Of a DNA stretch of 64,000 nt, positions 44,294 to 54,055 are shown one piece after another (position 1 is the stretch's first letter; each line of letters starts with the position of its first letter). This DNA comes from Novosphingobium sp. KA1. Lineage in GTDB: Bacteria > Pseudomonadota > Alphaproteobacteria > Sphingomonadales > Sphingomonadaceae. The notes beneath the pieces are model-generated. The model worked only from the letters and a program-made list of their open reading frames with translations, made no database searches and was not told the DNA's origin. The DNA lies in contig NZ_CP021247.1 in assembly GCF_017309955.1 (NCBI RefSeq), forward strand, positions 3,125,001 to 3,189,000, read 5' to 3'. Made by a program: the position numbers and the translations under genes.

Positions 44294-46591
44294 ATGAAAT
44301 TCGGTATTTGCATCAAGACTCTGATGGTCGGCACGGCGCTGGCGGGGATCCCGGTGGCTGCTTACGCCGACGAGGCCGGGGCTGCCGCCTCGGGCGCTGC
44401 CGATATTGACGATTCCAACCAGATCGTCGTCACCGCCCAGAAGGTCGAGCAGCGCGCGGTCGATGTGCCGATCACCCTCTCGGTCGCCAGCGGCGAGCGC
44501 ATGCGCGAACTGGGCGTGACCGACATCGGCGAACTCTCGGCCTACATCCCCGGGCTCAACATCCAGGTGCAGAGCGCCAACAACCCCGGCTTCGTGATCC
44601 GCGGCATCACCTCGGACAGCGGCTCGGCCCAGCAGGGGCCGCGCGTGACGCTCTATTACAACGGCGTCGACATCTCGCGCTCGCGCGGGGCCTATCAGGG
44701 CAACTACGACCTTGAGCGCATCGAAGTGGTGAAGGGCCCGCAGGCGACCTTGTTCGGCACCGCCGCCACGATCGGCGCCATCAGCCTTGTATCGGCGAAG
44801 CCTCAGCCGGGTGTCTCGGCCGAAGTGACCGGCGGCTATGGCAACCTGAACGCCTACCGCGTCGAAGGTTTCGTGAACGCGGGTAACGACGTGATTGCCG
44901 GCCGCGTGGCCTGGCAGTGGAAGAAGCGCGACGGCTACGTGAAGAACCTCGCGCCCGATCAGGACGATCTCTACGGGCAGGACCAGCTTGGCCTGCGCGG
45001 ATCGCTGCGCTTCACGCCGAGCAGCGATTTCACCGCCGACCTTGTCTTCACTTACGACCGCCAGCGCAACACGGGTACGCCGTTCCTGTCGAAGGACCTC
45101 GGGTCGACTTCGGTCGACGGGCTCTACGGCGCGGCCTACCTCGGCGGCTCTCCCTATTCCGCTGAAGTGCTGGGTAGCGACAAGCTGGGCCTCAACCGTG
45201 ACGTCTACGACGTGAATTTCACGACCAGCTGGGACTTCGCGGACGGCTGGAACTTCACCACCGTCAACGGCTATCGCCACTTCGACGCCCTCGAAGTCTT
45301 CGATGCGGACGGCTCGGCCGCCTGGTATCTCGAATTCGCCGAACACGCCAAGGGCTGGCAGGCCAGCCACGAGGGCCGTTTCACCTATAGCGACGACCAG
45401 TGGCGCGCCTCGTTCGGATGGAACTACTTCATCGAGGACAGCTCCCAGTACGTGCCGTTCTCCTCGGAAGTGGGCACCTACCTGCAGTGCACGGCGAACC
45501 TGATCCCGTCGCTGGGCTGCGTGAACGCCTCCAACGTGGCGACAGGCGCACTGGCGACATCGTACCTGACGAGCGGTGCCTATAGCGCCGTTCCCTACTC
45601 CAGCTGGTACGAGAACAAGGGGCGCAACCAGTCATGGTCGATGTTCGGTGACGTTACCTTCAAGCCGGTGCCGCAACTGGAACTGACCGCCGGTGCGCGC
45701 GTGCTGATCGAGAAGCGCCGCTCGGGCTATTCGGCCTATCAGCCCGATGCCCCGGTCTATGGCCAGCCGCTGCTGCCGCTGGTCGATACCGATGGCGAGA
45801 CCTACTCCGCCCAGCGCTCCTTCGCGGCGGTGCTGCCGCGCTTCAACGCGCTCTATCACCTCACGCCGAACGTCAACGTCTACGCCACGATCTCCGAAGG
45901 CCGCCGCTCGCCGGTGGTGCAGCTTTCGGCGGCAGCCGGTCCGGTTGCCGATCTGGACCTGATCAAGGCGGAGACGGTGTGGAACTATGAAGCGGGCATA
46001 AAGGGCTCGGTCGGTATCTTCTCCGGCTCGCTGGGCGTCTATTACGACGACTACAGCAACTTCCAGGTCACGGTGACCGAGAACGGGCAGAGCGTTACCC
46101 GCAGCGCCGGATCGGCATCGAACCTTGGCGTGGAAGCCGAGCTGGAGGCAAAGCTCACCACCTGGCTGAGCGCTTTCGGCAATGTCGGCTTCATCAGCGG
46201 CGGTATCGACGACAATGCCTCGAACGGGGTCTATGCGGGCGACCAGTTTCGTCTCCAGCCCAAGTGGCAGTGGGCGGCGGGCTTCAACCTGAATGTGCCG
46301 GTCACCGAGAACACCAGCGTGTTCCTGACGCCCAGCGTGACCTACCGCAGCAAGATCTACTTCGAGATCCCGAACAGCGAGGCGATCAGCCAGGATCCGG
46401 TGACGCTGGTGAACCTGCGCGGCGGCGTTTCGCTGATGAACGGCAAGTTCCAGATCGCCGGGTACGCCCGCAATCTGGGCAACGAGAAGTACCTGCTCGA
46501 TGCCGGAAACACCGGCGGGTCCTTCGGCCATGCGACCTACATCCCGGCCGAACCGCGCACGTACGGTATCGAGTTCACCGCGCGCTACTGA
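44294..46591 (+). CDS. TonB-dependent outer-membrane receptor
   Basis: 765 aa from the ATG at 44294. Signal peptide MKFGICIKTLMVGTALAG to about residue 25. A TonB-box-like segment (SNQIVVTAQK) precedes the plug domain (residues ~45-165: VPITLSVASGERM, DIGELSAYIPGLNIQ, GFVIRGI, IEVVKGPQATLFG). The rest is a 22-strand barrel ending with aromatic EFTARY. It lacks an N-terminal signalling extension, so it is a plain transporter. The ligand is not readable; the following exported phosphatase and hydrolase genes hint at a phosphorylated or amide-containing compound. Confidence 0.93.
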   Translation: MKFGICIKTLMVGTALAGIPVAAYADEAGAAASGAADIDDSNQIVVTAQKVEQRAVDVPITLSVASGERMRELGVTDIGELSAYIPGLNIQVQSANNPGFVIRGITSDSGSAQQGPRVTLYYNGVDISRSRGAYQGNYDLERIEVVKGPQATLFGTAATIGAISLVSAKPQPGVSAEVTGGYGNLNAYRVEGFVNAGNDVIAGRVAWQWKKRDGYVKNLAPDQDDLYGQDQLGLRGSLRFTPSSDFTADLVFTYDRQRNTGTPFLSKDLGSTSVDGLYGAAYLGGSPYSAEVLGSDKLGLNRDVYDVNFTTSWDFADGWNFTTVNGYRHFDALEVFDADGSAAWYLEFAEHAKGWQASHEGRFTYSDDQWRASFGWNYFIEDSSQYVPFSSEVGTYLQCTANLIPSLGCVNASNVATGALATSYLTSGAYSAVPYSSWYENKGRNQSWSMFGDVTFKPVPQLELTAGARVLIEKRRSGYSAYQPDAPVYGQPLLPLVDTDGETYSAQRSFAAVLPRFNALYHLTPNVNVYATISEGRRSPVVQLSAAAGPVADLDLIKAETVWNYEAGIKGSVGIFSGSLGVYYDDYSNFQVTVTENGQSVTRSAGSASNLGVEAELEAKLTTWLSAFGNVGFISGGIDDNASNGVYAGDQFRLQPKWQWAAGFNLNVPVTENTSVFLTPSVTYRSKIYFEIPNSEAISQDPVTLVNLRGGVSLMNGKFQIAGYARNLGNEKYLLDAGNTGGSFGHATYIPAEPRTYGIEFTARY

Positions 46592-46614
46592 CCTTCCGAC
46601 GACAGGACGATCCC

Positions 46615-48234
46615 ATGACCATCGCTCTCGACCGCCGCCTTCTCATCAAGGCCGGCGCCTTCGGTCTTGCCGCACTTTCGACGCCCGGCATGGCCCGGAT
46701 CCTTACCGCGCGGGGCTTTACGCACGGCGTTGCCAGCGGCGAACCGGCGGCCAATTCGGTGCTGCTGTGGACCCGCTACGTCGGCAGCAGCGAGACGAAA
46801 CTGCGCTGCGAACTGGCCGAGGACCGGGACTTCCGCAAGGTCGCCAGCGGCGGCGAGGTGATCGCCAGCCCCGCGCGCGACAACTGCGCGAAAGTGGTGG
46901 TCGGCGGGCTGCAGCCGGGCAAGTGGTACTTCTATCGCTTCATCGCGCCAGACGGCACCAAAAGCGAAGTCGGCCGCACCCGCACCCTGCCGGTGGGCGA
47001 GGTGGGGCGCTTCGGCATCGGCCTGTTCTCCTGCTCGAACATGCCGTTCGGCTGGTTCAATGCCTATGCCCATGCCGCCGCGCGCGAGGATCTGGACCTT
47101 GTCGTCCACGTCGGCGACTATTTCTATGAATACAAGCAGGGCGAATATCCCGCACATCCGATGGCGGGCCGGGCGATCGAGCCGGCGAACGAGATCGTCA
47201 GTCTGGCCGACTACCGGCTGCGCTATGCCAGCTACCGCCTCGACCCCGACCTGCGCGCGCTCCACGCCCGTTTCCCGATGATCGCGCAGTGGGACGACCA
47301 CGAGTTCGCCAATGACGCCTACAAGGACGGCGCCGAGAACCACCAGAGCGAGACCGAAGGACCGTGGTCCATTCGCAAGGCAGCGGCGGAGAAGGCTTAC
47401 CGTGAGTGGATGCCGGTTTCCGATGCCGATTGGGGCAGCTACGAGATCGGTTCGCTGGCGACGCTGTTCCGCCCCGAGACGCGCGTGTCCGCGCGCATGA
47501 AGCAACTCGATCTCGGTGATGCCTTCAAGGGGCAGCAGGACGTCGCCAAGGCGCTGCTGGCTTTCCGTGACGGTCCGTGGATGGCGCCTGAGCGCACGCT
47601 GATGGGCGGGGTGCAGGAAGACTGGCTCTACAAGGGCTTCGCCGCATCGGCCAGGGCGGGCAAGCGCTGGCAGATCCTGGCGCAGCAGATCGTCATGGGC
47701 TCGCTCAAGTCGCCTGCCGCGCTGGCCGATTTCGTTCCGGCTGGCGGCGACGCCAAGGTTCGCGGCGCGCTCATGGCCGCCGCCGCGGCCGCCAGGGTCG
47801 GTCTGCCGTTCAACATGGATTCGTGGGACGGCTATCCGGCGGCGCGCGAGCGTCTGCTCAAGGCCGCGCGTGAGGCGGATTGCAACCTCGTCGTGCTCTC
47901 GGGCGACAGCCACAATGCCTGGGGTAACGAACTGTCGTTCGGTGGCGCTGCCGCGGGCGTGGAGTACGCGGGCCATTCGGTCACGTCTCCGGGGTACGAG
48001 GCGTACCTTCCCGGCGCCGGGCCGCAGGCGCTGGCAGGGGCAATGCGTCAGGCCAATCCGGGGCTGGCGTTCACCGACGTCAGCCGCCGGGGTTATGTCT
48101 CGCTGGATGTGACGCCGGATCAGGTGCGCGGCACCTGGCACTTCATGTCGACCATTGCCCGGCGCACCACGGCGAACACGGACAGCACCACGCTGGCCGT
48201 CAAATGGGGCGAGCGCCGCTTCGCAAAGGCCTGA
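46615..48234 (+). CDS. PhoD-like alkaline phosphatase
   Basis: 539 aa from the ATG at 46615. The N-terminus has RRLLIKAGAFGLAAL, a Tat-like signal with a short arginine pair. An N-terminal fibronectin-like PhoD_N domain (FTHGVASGEPAANSVLLWTRY) is followed by the metallophosphatase domain: VVHVGDYFYEY, QWDDHEFAND and LSGDSHNAWGNEL carry the metal ligands. PhoD enzymes use Ca/Fe centres to hydrolyse phosphomonoesters and diesters outside the cytoplasm. It lies 23 bases after the TonB receptor gene and probably shares its transcript. Confidence 0.93.
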   Translation: MTIALDRRLLIKAGAFGLAALSTPGMARILTARGFTHGVASGEPAANSVLLWTRYVGSSETKLRCELAEDRDFRKVASGGEVIASPARDNCAKVVVGGLQPGKWYFYRFIAPDGTKSEVGRTRTLPVGEVGRFGIGLFSCSNMPFGWFNAYAHAAAREDLDLVVHVGDYFYEYKQGEYPAHPMAGRAIEPANEIVSLADYRLRYASYRLDPDLRALHARFPMIAQWDDHEFANDAYKDGAENHQSETEGPWSIRKAAAEKAYREWMPVSDADWGSYEIGSLATLFRPETRVSARMKQLDLGDAFKGQQDVAKALLAFRDGPWMAPERTLMGGVQEDWLYKGFAASARAGKRWQILAQQIVMGSLKSPAALADFVPAGGDAKVRGALMAAAAAARVGLPFNMDSWDGYPAARERLLKAAREADCNLVVLSGDSHNAWGNELSFGGAAAGVEYAGHSVTSPGYEAYLPGAGPQALAGAMRQANPGLAFTDVSRRGYVSLDVTPDQVRGTWHFMSTIARRTTANTDSTTLAVKWGERRFAKA

Positions 48235-48329
48235 TTGCTTTTCCGTAATTGATGGGTGGGGCGGTTGACGCGGGGGGCGTCACCGTCCCACAGAGTGCCT
48301 GATTTCCAATCCTTTCGAGGCTGCCCCCG

Positions 48330-50012
48330 ATGTCCGATTTCGATCCCGCCGAGCCCCCCTCATCAAAACCCGCGTCCGGCAATCCCGACCGCCGCGATTT
48401 TCTCGGTGGGCTTGCCGCGGCGCTGGGCGCTGCCGCCGTTGCTGGCGGCGCGGCCGAGACGGCCGAGGCGAAACCGGCCAGGGGATCGTCCGCGCGCCCG
48501 GTCAGCGATGCGAAGCTGCGCGCGGCGATCGATACGGTCGTGGTGATCTATGCGGAGAACCGCAGCTTCAACAATCTCTTCGCCGACTTCCCCGGCCTCC
48601 AGCAGCCGCTGTCCGAAGTGCCCGCCGAGCGTACCCGCCAGCGCGACCGTGACGGCAAGGTCATGGAAAAGCTGCCGAAGATCTGGGAAGGCCTCGTGCC
48701 GACCCGGCAGGTTGTCGAGCATGCCGAATACCAGATCGGGCCGGACGACCTCGCGCCGATCCCGAACGGTCCTTTCGCGCTGAAGACGCCCGAGGGCGAT
48801 CCGCTGCCGCACGGCCTTGTCACCCGCGATCTGGTCCATGCCTTCTACCACAACCAGATGCAGATCAACGGCGGCGCCAACGACCAGTTCGTCGCCTGGG
48901 GGGACAGCGGCGCGCTGGTCATGGGCCATTACGGCGACATGCGCGCCCAGCTTCGCCTGTGGCAGATCGCGCGCGAGTTCACGCTCTGCGACAACTTCTT
49001 CATGGGCGCGTTCGGTGGCTCGTTCCTCAACCACCAGTACCTGATCGCCGCGCAGCCGCCGTTCTATCCCGATGCGGACAAGAGCCCGTCCGCCAGGAAG
49101 ATCGCCAGGCTGGAAGGCGGCGACCCCAAGGGCACGCGCCTGAAGCCGGATCCCAAGACCCCGGCCAGCGCGCTCGACGGCCCGGCCGTATTCGGCCCCA
49201 GCACGCTTTCGCCGGACTTCTGGGCGGTCAACACGATGCTGCCGCCTTACGCGCCGACTTATGAACTGGACCCCGAGAAGCCCGGCTACGCCAATGCCGA
49301 AAGCGCCAGCACGCTGGTGCCGCAGCGGCACAAGACCATCGGCGACATGCTCAGCGCCAAGGGCGTGGACTGGGCCTGGTACGCGGGCGGATGGAACGCG
49401 GCGCTCGAAGGGCGGATGAACGACACCTCCACCCCCTCGCGTCCGAACTTCCAGCCGCACCACCAGCCGTTCAACTATTACGATCGCTTCGCCCCCGGCA
49501 CCGCCGACCGCGCAAGGTTCCTGCGGGACGGCGGCGAGGGCAGCACCGCGCGCACCAACAGGTTCCTGGCCGATGCCGAGGCGGGCAAGCTGCCTGCGGT
49601 CAGCTATTACAAGCCGCAGGGCAATCTCAACATGCACGCCGGCTATTCGGACATCGATGCTGGCGACCGCCATATCGCCGCCGTCATCGATACCCTGCGC
49701 GCCAGCCCGCAGTGGGAGAAGATGCTGATCGTCGTGACTTTCGACGAGAACGGCGGCTGGTGGGACCACGTCGCCCCGCCGAAGGGCGACCGCTGGGGCC
49801 CCGGCACGCGCATCCCCGCGGTGATCGTCTCGCCCCATGCCAAGAAGGGCGCGGTGGACCACACGATCTACGACACCGGCTCCATCGCCCGCTTCCTCAC
49901 GCGCCGCTTCGGACTGGAGAAGCTCGAAGGCCTGAAGATGCGCGAGGATGCGATGCTGGCAGCCGGCGGTGTCGCCCCCGGAGACCTGACCGGCGCGCTC
50001 GACATCGCGTAA
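48330..50012 (+). CDS. Acid phosphatase/phospholipase-C-like phosphoesterase, Tat-exported
   Basis: 560 aa. Residues 20-45 hold a twin-arginine signal (NPDRRDFLGGLAAALG). The mature enzyme belongs to the AcpA/phosphatidylinositol-PLC-like phosphoesterase family: VVVIYAENRSFNNLFADFPG, DLVHAFYHNQMQINGGANDQF, GAFGGSFLNHQYL and ILVVTFDENGGWWDHVAPP-type metal-binding segment (seen as VTFDENGGWWDHVAPP). It likely cleaves phosphomonoesters or phospholipids in the periplasm. A second exported phosphatase beside the PhoD gene is notable. Confidence 0.9.
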   Translation: MSDFDPAEPPSSKPASGNPDRRDFLGGLAAALGAAAVAGGAAETAEAKPARGSSARPVSDAKLRAAIDTVVVIYAENRSFNNLFADFPGLQQPLSEVPAERTRQRDRDGKVMEKLPKIWEGLVPTRQVVEHAEYQIGPDDLAPIPNGPFALKTPEGDPLPHGLVTRDLVHAFYHNQMQINGGANDQFVAWGDSGALVMGHYGDMRAQLRLWQIAREFTLCDNFFMGAFGGSFLNHQYLIAAQPPFYPDADKSPSARKIARLEGGDPKGTRLKPDPKTPASALDGPAVFGPSTLSPDFWAVNTMLPPYAPTYELDPEKPGYANAESASTLVPQRHKTIGDMLSAKGVDWAWYAGGWNAALEGRMNDTSTPSRPNFQPHHQPFNYYDRFAPGTADRARFLRDGGEGSTARTNRFLADAEAGKLPAVSYYKPQGNLNMHAGYSDIDAGDRHIAAVIDTLRASPQWEKMLIVVTFDENGGWWDHVAPPKGDRWGPGTRIPAVIVSPHAKKGAVDHTIYDTGSIARFLTRRFGLEKLEGLKMREDAMLAAGGVAPGDLTGALDIA

Positions 50013-50029
50013 ATTTCAATGAAGTGTCT

Positions 50030-50057
50030 GGCGGCGCACCAAAACAGGTGCGCCGCC
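50030..50057. other. Perfect 11-bp hairpin between phosphatase and peptidase genes
   Basis: GGCGGCGCACC-aaaaca-GGTGCGCCGCC. No T run follows on either strand, so it may be a transcript-stabilising or weak termination structure rather than a typical terminator. Confidence 0.7.
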
Positions 50058-50158
50058 CCTGCGAATGCGACAGAGTGCCCGCTTCGGGGCCGATTCTTTC
50101 CGGCCCCGTTCAGCAAGAACCTTCGGGCCAGATCGCATCACAGGGCAGGGCAATTTTC

Positions 50159-51574
50159 ATGAGGCATATCCTTCTTACCGTGGCTTCCCTCGGCGCCATG
50201 GCGCTGGCGTCGGGCGCTTCGAGCGCCGAGGCCGCTCCCAAGGCCTATCCCGATGCGGAAGCGCATGTGCTCGACATGGCCAAGAAGGCCATCGCCCTGC
50301 GCTCGGTCGAAGGAGAGGGCAACCAGACCCCGCAAGTGGCCGAACTGTTCAAGCAGCGTCTGGTCGAAGCGGGCTGGAGCGCCTCCGACATCGAGATCGT
50401 GCCCTACAAGGACACCGCCTACCTGATCGCCACCTGGAAGGGCAGCGACCCGTCGCTCAAGCCGCTGGTCGTCTCCGCGCATATGGACGTGGTTGAGGCC
50501 AAGCCTGCCGACTGGCAGCGCGATCCTTTCACCCCGGTGGTGGAGAACGGCTACCTCTTCGGACGCGGCGCCAGCGACACCAAGTTCGAGGCGGTGCTGG
50601 CGATGGAATCGATGATCCAGCTGCGCAAGGAAGGCTTCAAGCCCCGGCGCTCGCTGGTGATCGCCTATTCGGGCGACGAGGAAACCTCGATGGCGACCTC
50701 CAAGCTGATTGCCGAGAAGCTCAAGAACGCCGAACTCGTGCTTAACGTCGACGGCGCCTCGGGTACCCTGTCGGAAGAGACCGGCAAGCCGCTCTACTGG
50801 ACCTGGCAGGGCGCCGAGAAGACCTACATCGATTACCAGATCGAGGTTACCAATCCCGGTGGCCACAGCTCCGCGCCGCGCCCGGACAACGCCATCGTCC
50901 AGCTTTCCGAAGTGCTGGCCCGCATCGGCGCCTACACGTTCAAGCCCGAACTCAATGACGTCACCCGCGCCTACTGGACCGAGGCCGCCAAGCTGGAGGC
51001 CGATCCCAGGAAGGCCAAGGCGATGCGCGACTTTGCCGCCAACCCCAACGATCCCGCCGCGCTCGCCGTATTGCGCGCCGATCCGGCCACCGTGGGCCGT
51101 GTGAGCACGACCTGCGTGCCGACGATGCTCTCGGGCGGCCATGCCCGCAACGCCCTGCCGCAGCGCGCCACCGCCAACATCAACTGCCGCATCTTCCCCG
51201 GCCACACCCGCGAGGAGATCATGGCCGAACTGGAGAAGGTGGCCGCCATGCCCGCCGCCAAGTTCAGCGACGTGACGGGGGACGATTCCACCATGGCCCC
51301 GGCCTCGCCGATGCGGCCCGATTTCGTTGCCGCCGCGCGCAAGGCGGTGACGGCGGCCTGGGGGCCGGTGCCGATCATTCCGGCGCAGGCCTCGGGTGCG
51401 TCGGATTCGATGTGGTACCGCGCGGTCGGCGTGCCGAGCTACGGCGCCAGTGCATCGATGATGAAGGATTCCGACGAGTTCGCGCACGGCCTCAACGAGC
51501 GTGTCTCGCTGGTCAACATCCGTCCGGGCATCACCTACTACCTCTCGATGTACAAGGACCTCGCGAGCAAGTGA
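50159..51574 (+). CDS. Secreted M20-family metallopeptidase
   Basis: 471 aa. Signal peptide MRHILLTVASLGAMALASGA. Zinc-ligand motifs of M20 peptidases are visible: VVSAHMDVVEA (His, Asp), LFGRGASDTKFE (Asp), YSGDEETS (Glu-Glu) and the dimerisation domain NPGGHSSAPRPDNA. It likely hydrolyses a peptide or amide outside the cytoplasm. Its stop overlaps the next gene's GTG (GTGA), so the peptidase and amidohydrolase are translationally coupled. Confidence 0.93.
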   Translation: MRHILLTVASLGAMALASGASSAEAAPKAYPDAEAHVLDMAKKAIALRSVEGEGNQTPQVAELFKQRLVEAGWSASDIEIVPYKDTAYLIATWKGSDPSLKPLVVSAHMDVVEAKPADWQRDPFTPVVENGYLFGRGASDTKFEAVLAMESMIQLRKEGFKPRRSLVIAYSGDEETSMATSKLIAEKLKNAELVLNVDGASGTLSEETGKPLYWTWQGAEKTYIDYQIEVTNPGGHSSAPRPDNAIVQLSEVLARIGAYTFKPELNDVTRAYWTEAAKLEADPRKAKAMRDFAANPNDPAALAVLRADPATVGRVSTTCVPTMLSGGHARNALPQRATANINCRIFPGHTREEIMAELEKVAAMPAAKFSDVTGDDSTMAPASPMRPDFVAAARKAVTAAWGPVPIIPAQASGASDSMWYRAVGVPSYGASASMMKDSDEFAHGLNERVSLVNIRPGITYYLSMYKDLASK

Positions 51575-52863
51575 GCAGGAACGGGGCGAAGCGGGGGGCG
51601 CTTCTGGCGGCAATGGTGGCGGGCGTGCTGGCAGCGCCCGCCATGGCGGAAACGCTCTATGTGCGGGCGGGCCGGCTGATCGACGTCGATTACCAGACCA
51701 CCCGCACCGGCCAGTGCGTGACGGTGACCGACGGCCGCGTCACCCGCGTCGACGCCTGCGGCAAGACGCCTTCCGGCGCCAAGGAAGTGGACTGGTCGAA
51801 CTACACGGTGCTGCCGGGCCTGATCGACCTGCACACCCATCTTGCCGATGCCGGGCAGAGCGCGGATGTTGCCGCGCCCTACCGGACTTCGCCCCAGCTT
51901 ACCGCGCTGATCGGCGCGCATAATGCCAAGGTGACGCTGGAGGCGGGCTTCACCACGGTGCGCGATGTCGGCACCTATCGCGGCCTGACCGATGTCGCCC
52001 TGCGTGATGCCATTGCCCGGGGCTACGTGCCGGGGCCGCGCATGTTCGTGGCGGGTGCCTACATCACCAAGCCCGGCGGCGGGGGCGAGCTTAACGGGGT
52101 GATCCCCAACGACCAGCTTCCCTCTGACATGCGCTACGGCGTGATCCGTAATCCGCAGGAAGCCCACGACAAGACCGAGTTCCTGTTCGAACACGGTGCC
52201 GACTTCATCAAGATGATCGCCACCGGCGCGGTCCTCGCCATCGGCACCGAACCGGGCCAGGTGGAACTGACCGAGGATGAGATGCGCGCCGCCGTGGCGG
52301 TCGCGAAGGAGCATCATTCCTACGCCACCGCCCATGCCCACGGCGCGGAAGGGATCAAGGCGGCGATCCGCTCGGGTGTCCACTCGATCGAACATGCCAG
52401 CCTGATCGACGACGAGGGGCTCCGGATGGCCAGGGATGCGGGCGTCTGGCTGGTCATGGACATCTACGATGGTGACTGGATCGACCAGCAGGGCACCAGG
52501 GAAGGCTGGCCCGCCGAGTACTTGCGCAAGAACCGGGAGACCACCCAGACCCAGCGCGACGGCTTCGAGAAAGCCGTGAAGATGGGCGTGAAGCTCGGTT
52601 TCGGCACCGACGCGGGCGTCTATCCGCACGGCCTCAACGCGCGCCAGTTCGCCTACATGGTGAAATACGGGATGACGCCGATGCAGGCGATCCGTTCGGC
52701 CACCATCGATGCGGCGACGCTGATCGGCCATGAGAGCGAACTGGGCTCCATCGCGCTCGGCAAATATGCCGACATGATCGCGGTCGAGGGTGACCCCTTG
52801 CGCGACATCGGCGTGCTGGAGAAGGTCTCGCACGTGATGAAGGCGGGGGTACTCGAAAAATAG
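51571..52863 (+). CDS. Secreted amidohydrolase (imidazolonepropionase/Xaa-Pro dipeptidase-like)
   Basis: 430 aa from the GTG at 51571, giving a signal peptide (GALLAAMVAGVLAAPAMA). The metal-binding motifs are GLIDLHTHLADAG, IKMIATG, TAHAHGAEGIK, HSIEHASL and GFGTDAGVYPHG. This is the periplasmic amidohydrolase family whose members cleave N-acyl or prolyl peptides. It is coupled to the M20 peptidase gene, so the two probably act on successive bonds of one substrate. It ends two bases from the convergent acyltransferase gene. Confidence 0.92.
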   Translation: MSRNGAKRGALLAAMVAGVLAAPAMAETLYVRAGRLIDVDYQTTRTGQCVTVTDGRVTRVDACGKTPSGAKEVDWSNYTVLPGLIDLHTHLADAGQSADVAAPYRTSPQLTALIGAHNAKVTLEAGFTTVRDVGTYRGLTDVALRDAIARGYVPGPRMFVAGAYITKPGGGGELNGVIPNDQLPSDMRYGVIRNPQEAHDKTEFLFEHGADFIKMIATGAVLAIGTEPGQVELTEDEMRAAVAVAKEHHSYATAHAHGAEGIKAAIRSGVHSIEHASLIDDEGLRMARDAGVWLVMDIYDGDWIDQQGTREGWPAEYLRKNRETTQTQRDGFEKAVKMGVKLGFGTDAGVYPHGLNARQFAYMVKYGMTPMQAIRSATIDAATLIGHESELGSIALGKYADMIAVEGDPLRDIGVLEKVSHVMKAGVLEK

Positions 52864-52864
52864 C

Positions 52865-53947
52865 TCAACTGGCGGTGAGCCGTCCCCCGCTCAGCACGCG
52901 TGCCGGTCCGGGGGCTGCCCGGACCAGCAGGGTGCCCAGCAGGATCACGGCCAGCAGCACGATCAGTGGCTGGGTCAGAAGGTAGAGCGGATAGAGCGGT
53001 GAGCCCAGCTTGCCGAACAGCGCGCCCAGTACCGGTCCGCCCAGCCAGATCAGGATGAGGTGCGAGCAGAACAGGAAAAACGCAAAAGGCTCGATCCGCA
53101 GCAGGAACGTGCGGGCAGGGCTGTCCGAGAGCGCCCATGCCACGCGCCAGTAGGTCACGGCAGCGGCGACCCGAACCGCAAGGTCCAGCGCGGCGGCCTC
53201 GGGCGTCGCGGGATCGGTGCCGAGCCGCAGCGCGCTGTAGAGCTGGAGGCAGGTCAGGCCCGCGAAAGGCAGAACGGTCAGAAGCAGGGGCCAGGCCGCG
53301 ATGCGGTCCGCGACGTGGCCGCGCCGCGCCAGAATGCCCAGCACGAAAAAGAACGGGATCGACGCGCGCATGAACACCGGCGCTCCCACCCCGAGGATCT
53401 GGCACACGGCGGCGATGGAGGCGAGCGCGACCAGCCACGGATTGGCCAGCCTCACCAGCAGCGGCGCCGCCAGCATGCAGACGAACAGGTCGCGCAGGAA
53501 CGGCATCTGCACGTTGATGTCGGGGTTGCGGCTGGCAACGAAGATTTCCTCGAATACCCAGTCCAGCGAGTGCGGCGTCGGCGCGGGCAGGGTGAGCAGC
53601 CAGGCGGTGCCGGAAACCAGCACCAGCGCCAGCACGTTCCACAGCACCATCGGCAGCAGGATGGTGCGGGCCTTGCGGGCAACGTGGCTCGGCCAGTCGC
53701 GCGTGCGGTTGGAGGAGGCGACCAGCCAGCCGGAAATGAGGCCCAGCAGCGGCACCGCGCTGCGTCCGAACACGTCCATCAGGATCCAGCGCAAGTCTTC
53801 CTGCGGGGAGCCTCTGGCCAGTTGCAGGTCGTAGCCGGTGAGGCCGGTCCAGGCATGGACGTAGACGACGCCGAGGATGCAGATGACCCGTGCGATCGAG
53901 ATCGCGGCGGATTTGCGCGGGGCATCGGCGATGAAGGACTGGGGCAA
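52865..53947 (-). CDS. Acyltransferase-3 family membrane protein
   Basis: 360 aa with about ten hydrophobic helices. N-terminal ISIARVICILGVVYVHAW is the family opening with the catalytic-type His, followed by RSAVPLLGLISGWLV. Such proteins (OafA/NodX type) transfer acetyl or succinyl groups to surface sugars at the inner membrane. The acceptor is unknown. It stands alone on the minus strand between two + and - clusters. Confidence 0.85.
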   Translation of the reverse strand: MPQSFIADAPRKSAAISIARVICILGVVYVHAWTGLTGYDLQLARGSPQEDLRWILMDVFGRSAVPLLGLISGWLVASSNRTRDWPSHVARKARTILLPMVLWNVLALVLVSGTAWLLTLPAPTPHSLDWVFEEIFVASRNPDINVQMPFLRDLFVCMLAAPLLVRLANPWLVALASIAAVCQILGVGAPVFMRASIPFFFVLGILARRGHVADRIAAWPLLLTVLPFAGLTCLQLYSALRLGTDPATPEAAALDLAVRVAAAVTYWRVAWALSDSPARTFLLRIEPFAFFLFCSHLILIWLGGPVLGALFGKLGSPLYPLYLLTQPLIVLLAVILLGTLLVRAAPGPARVLSGGRLTAS

Positions 53948-54055
53948 ACAAACATCCGGGCAGTTGGCGACCTTGCCGCCTACCTGATGCCGTTCGCCCC
54001 CGAACCCAACCCACTAGCGGCGGATCGCCCCCTCAAAGGGACGAAAGGCCCCGTT

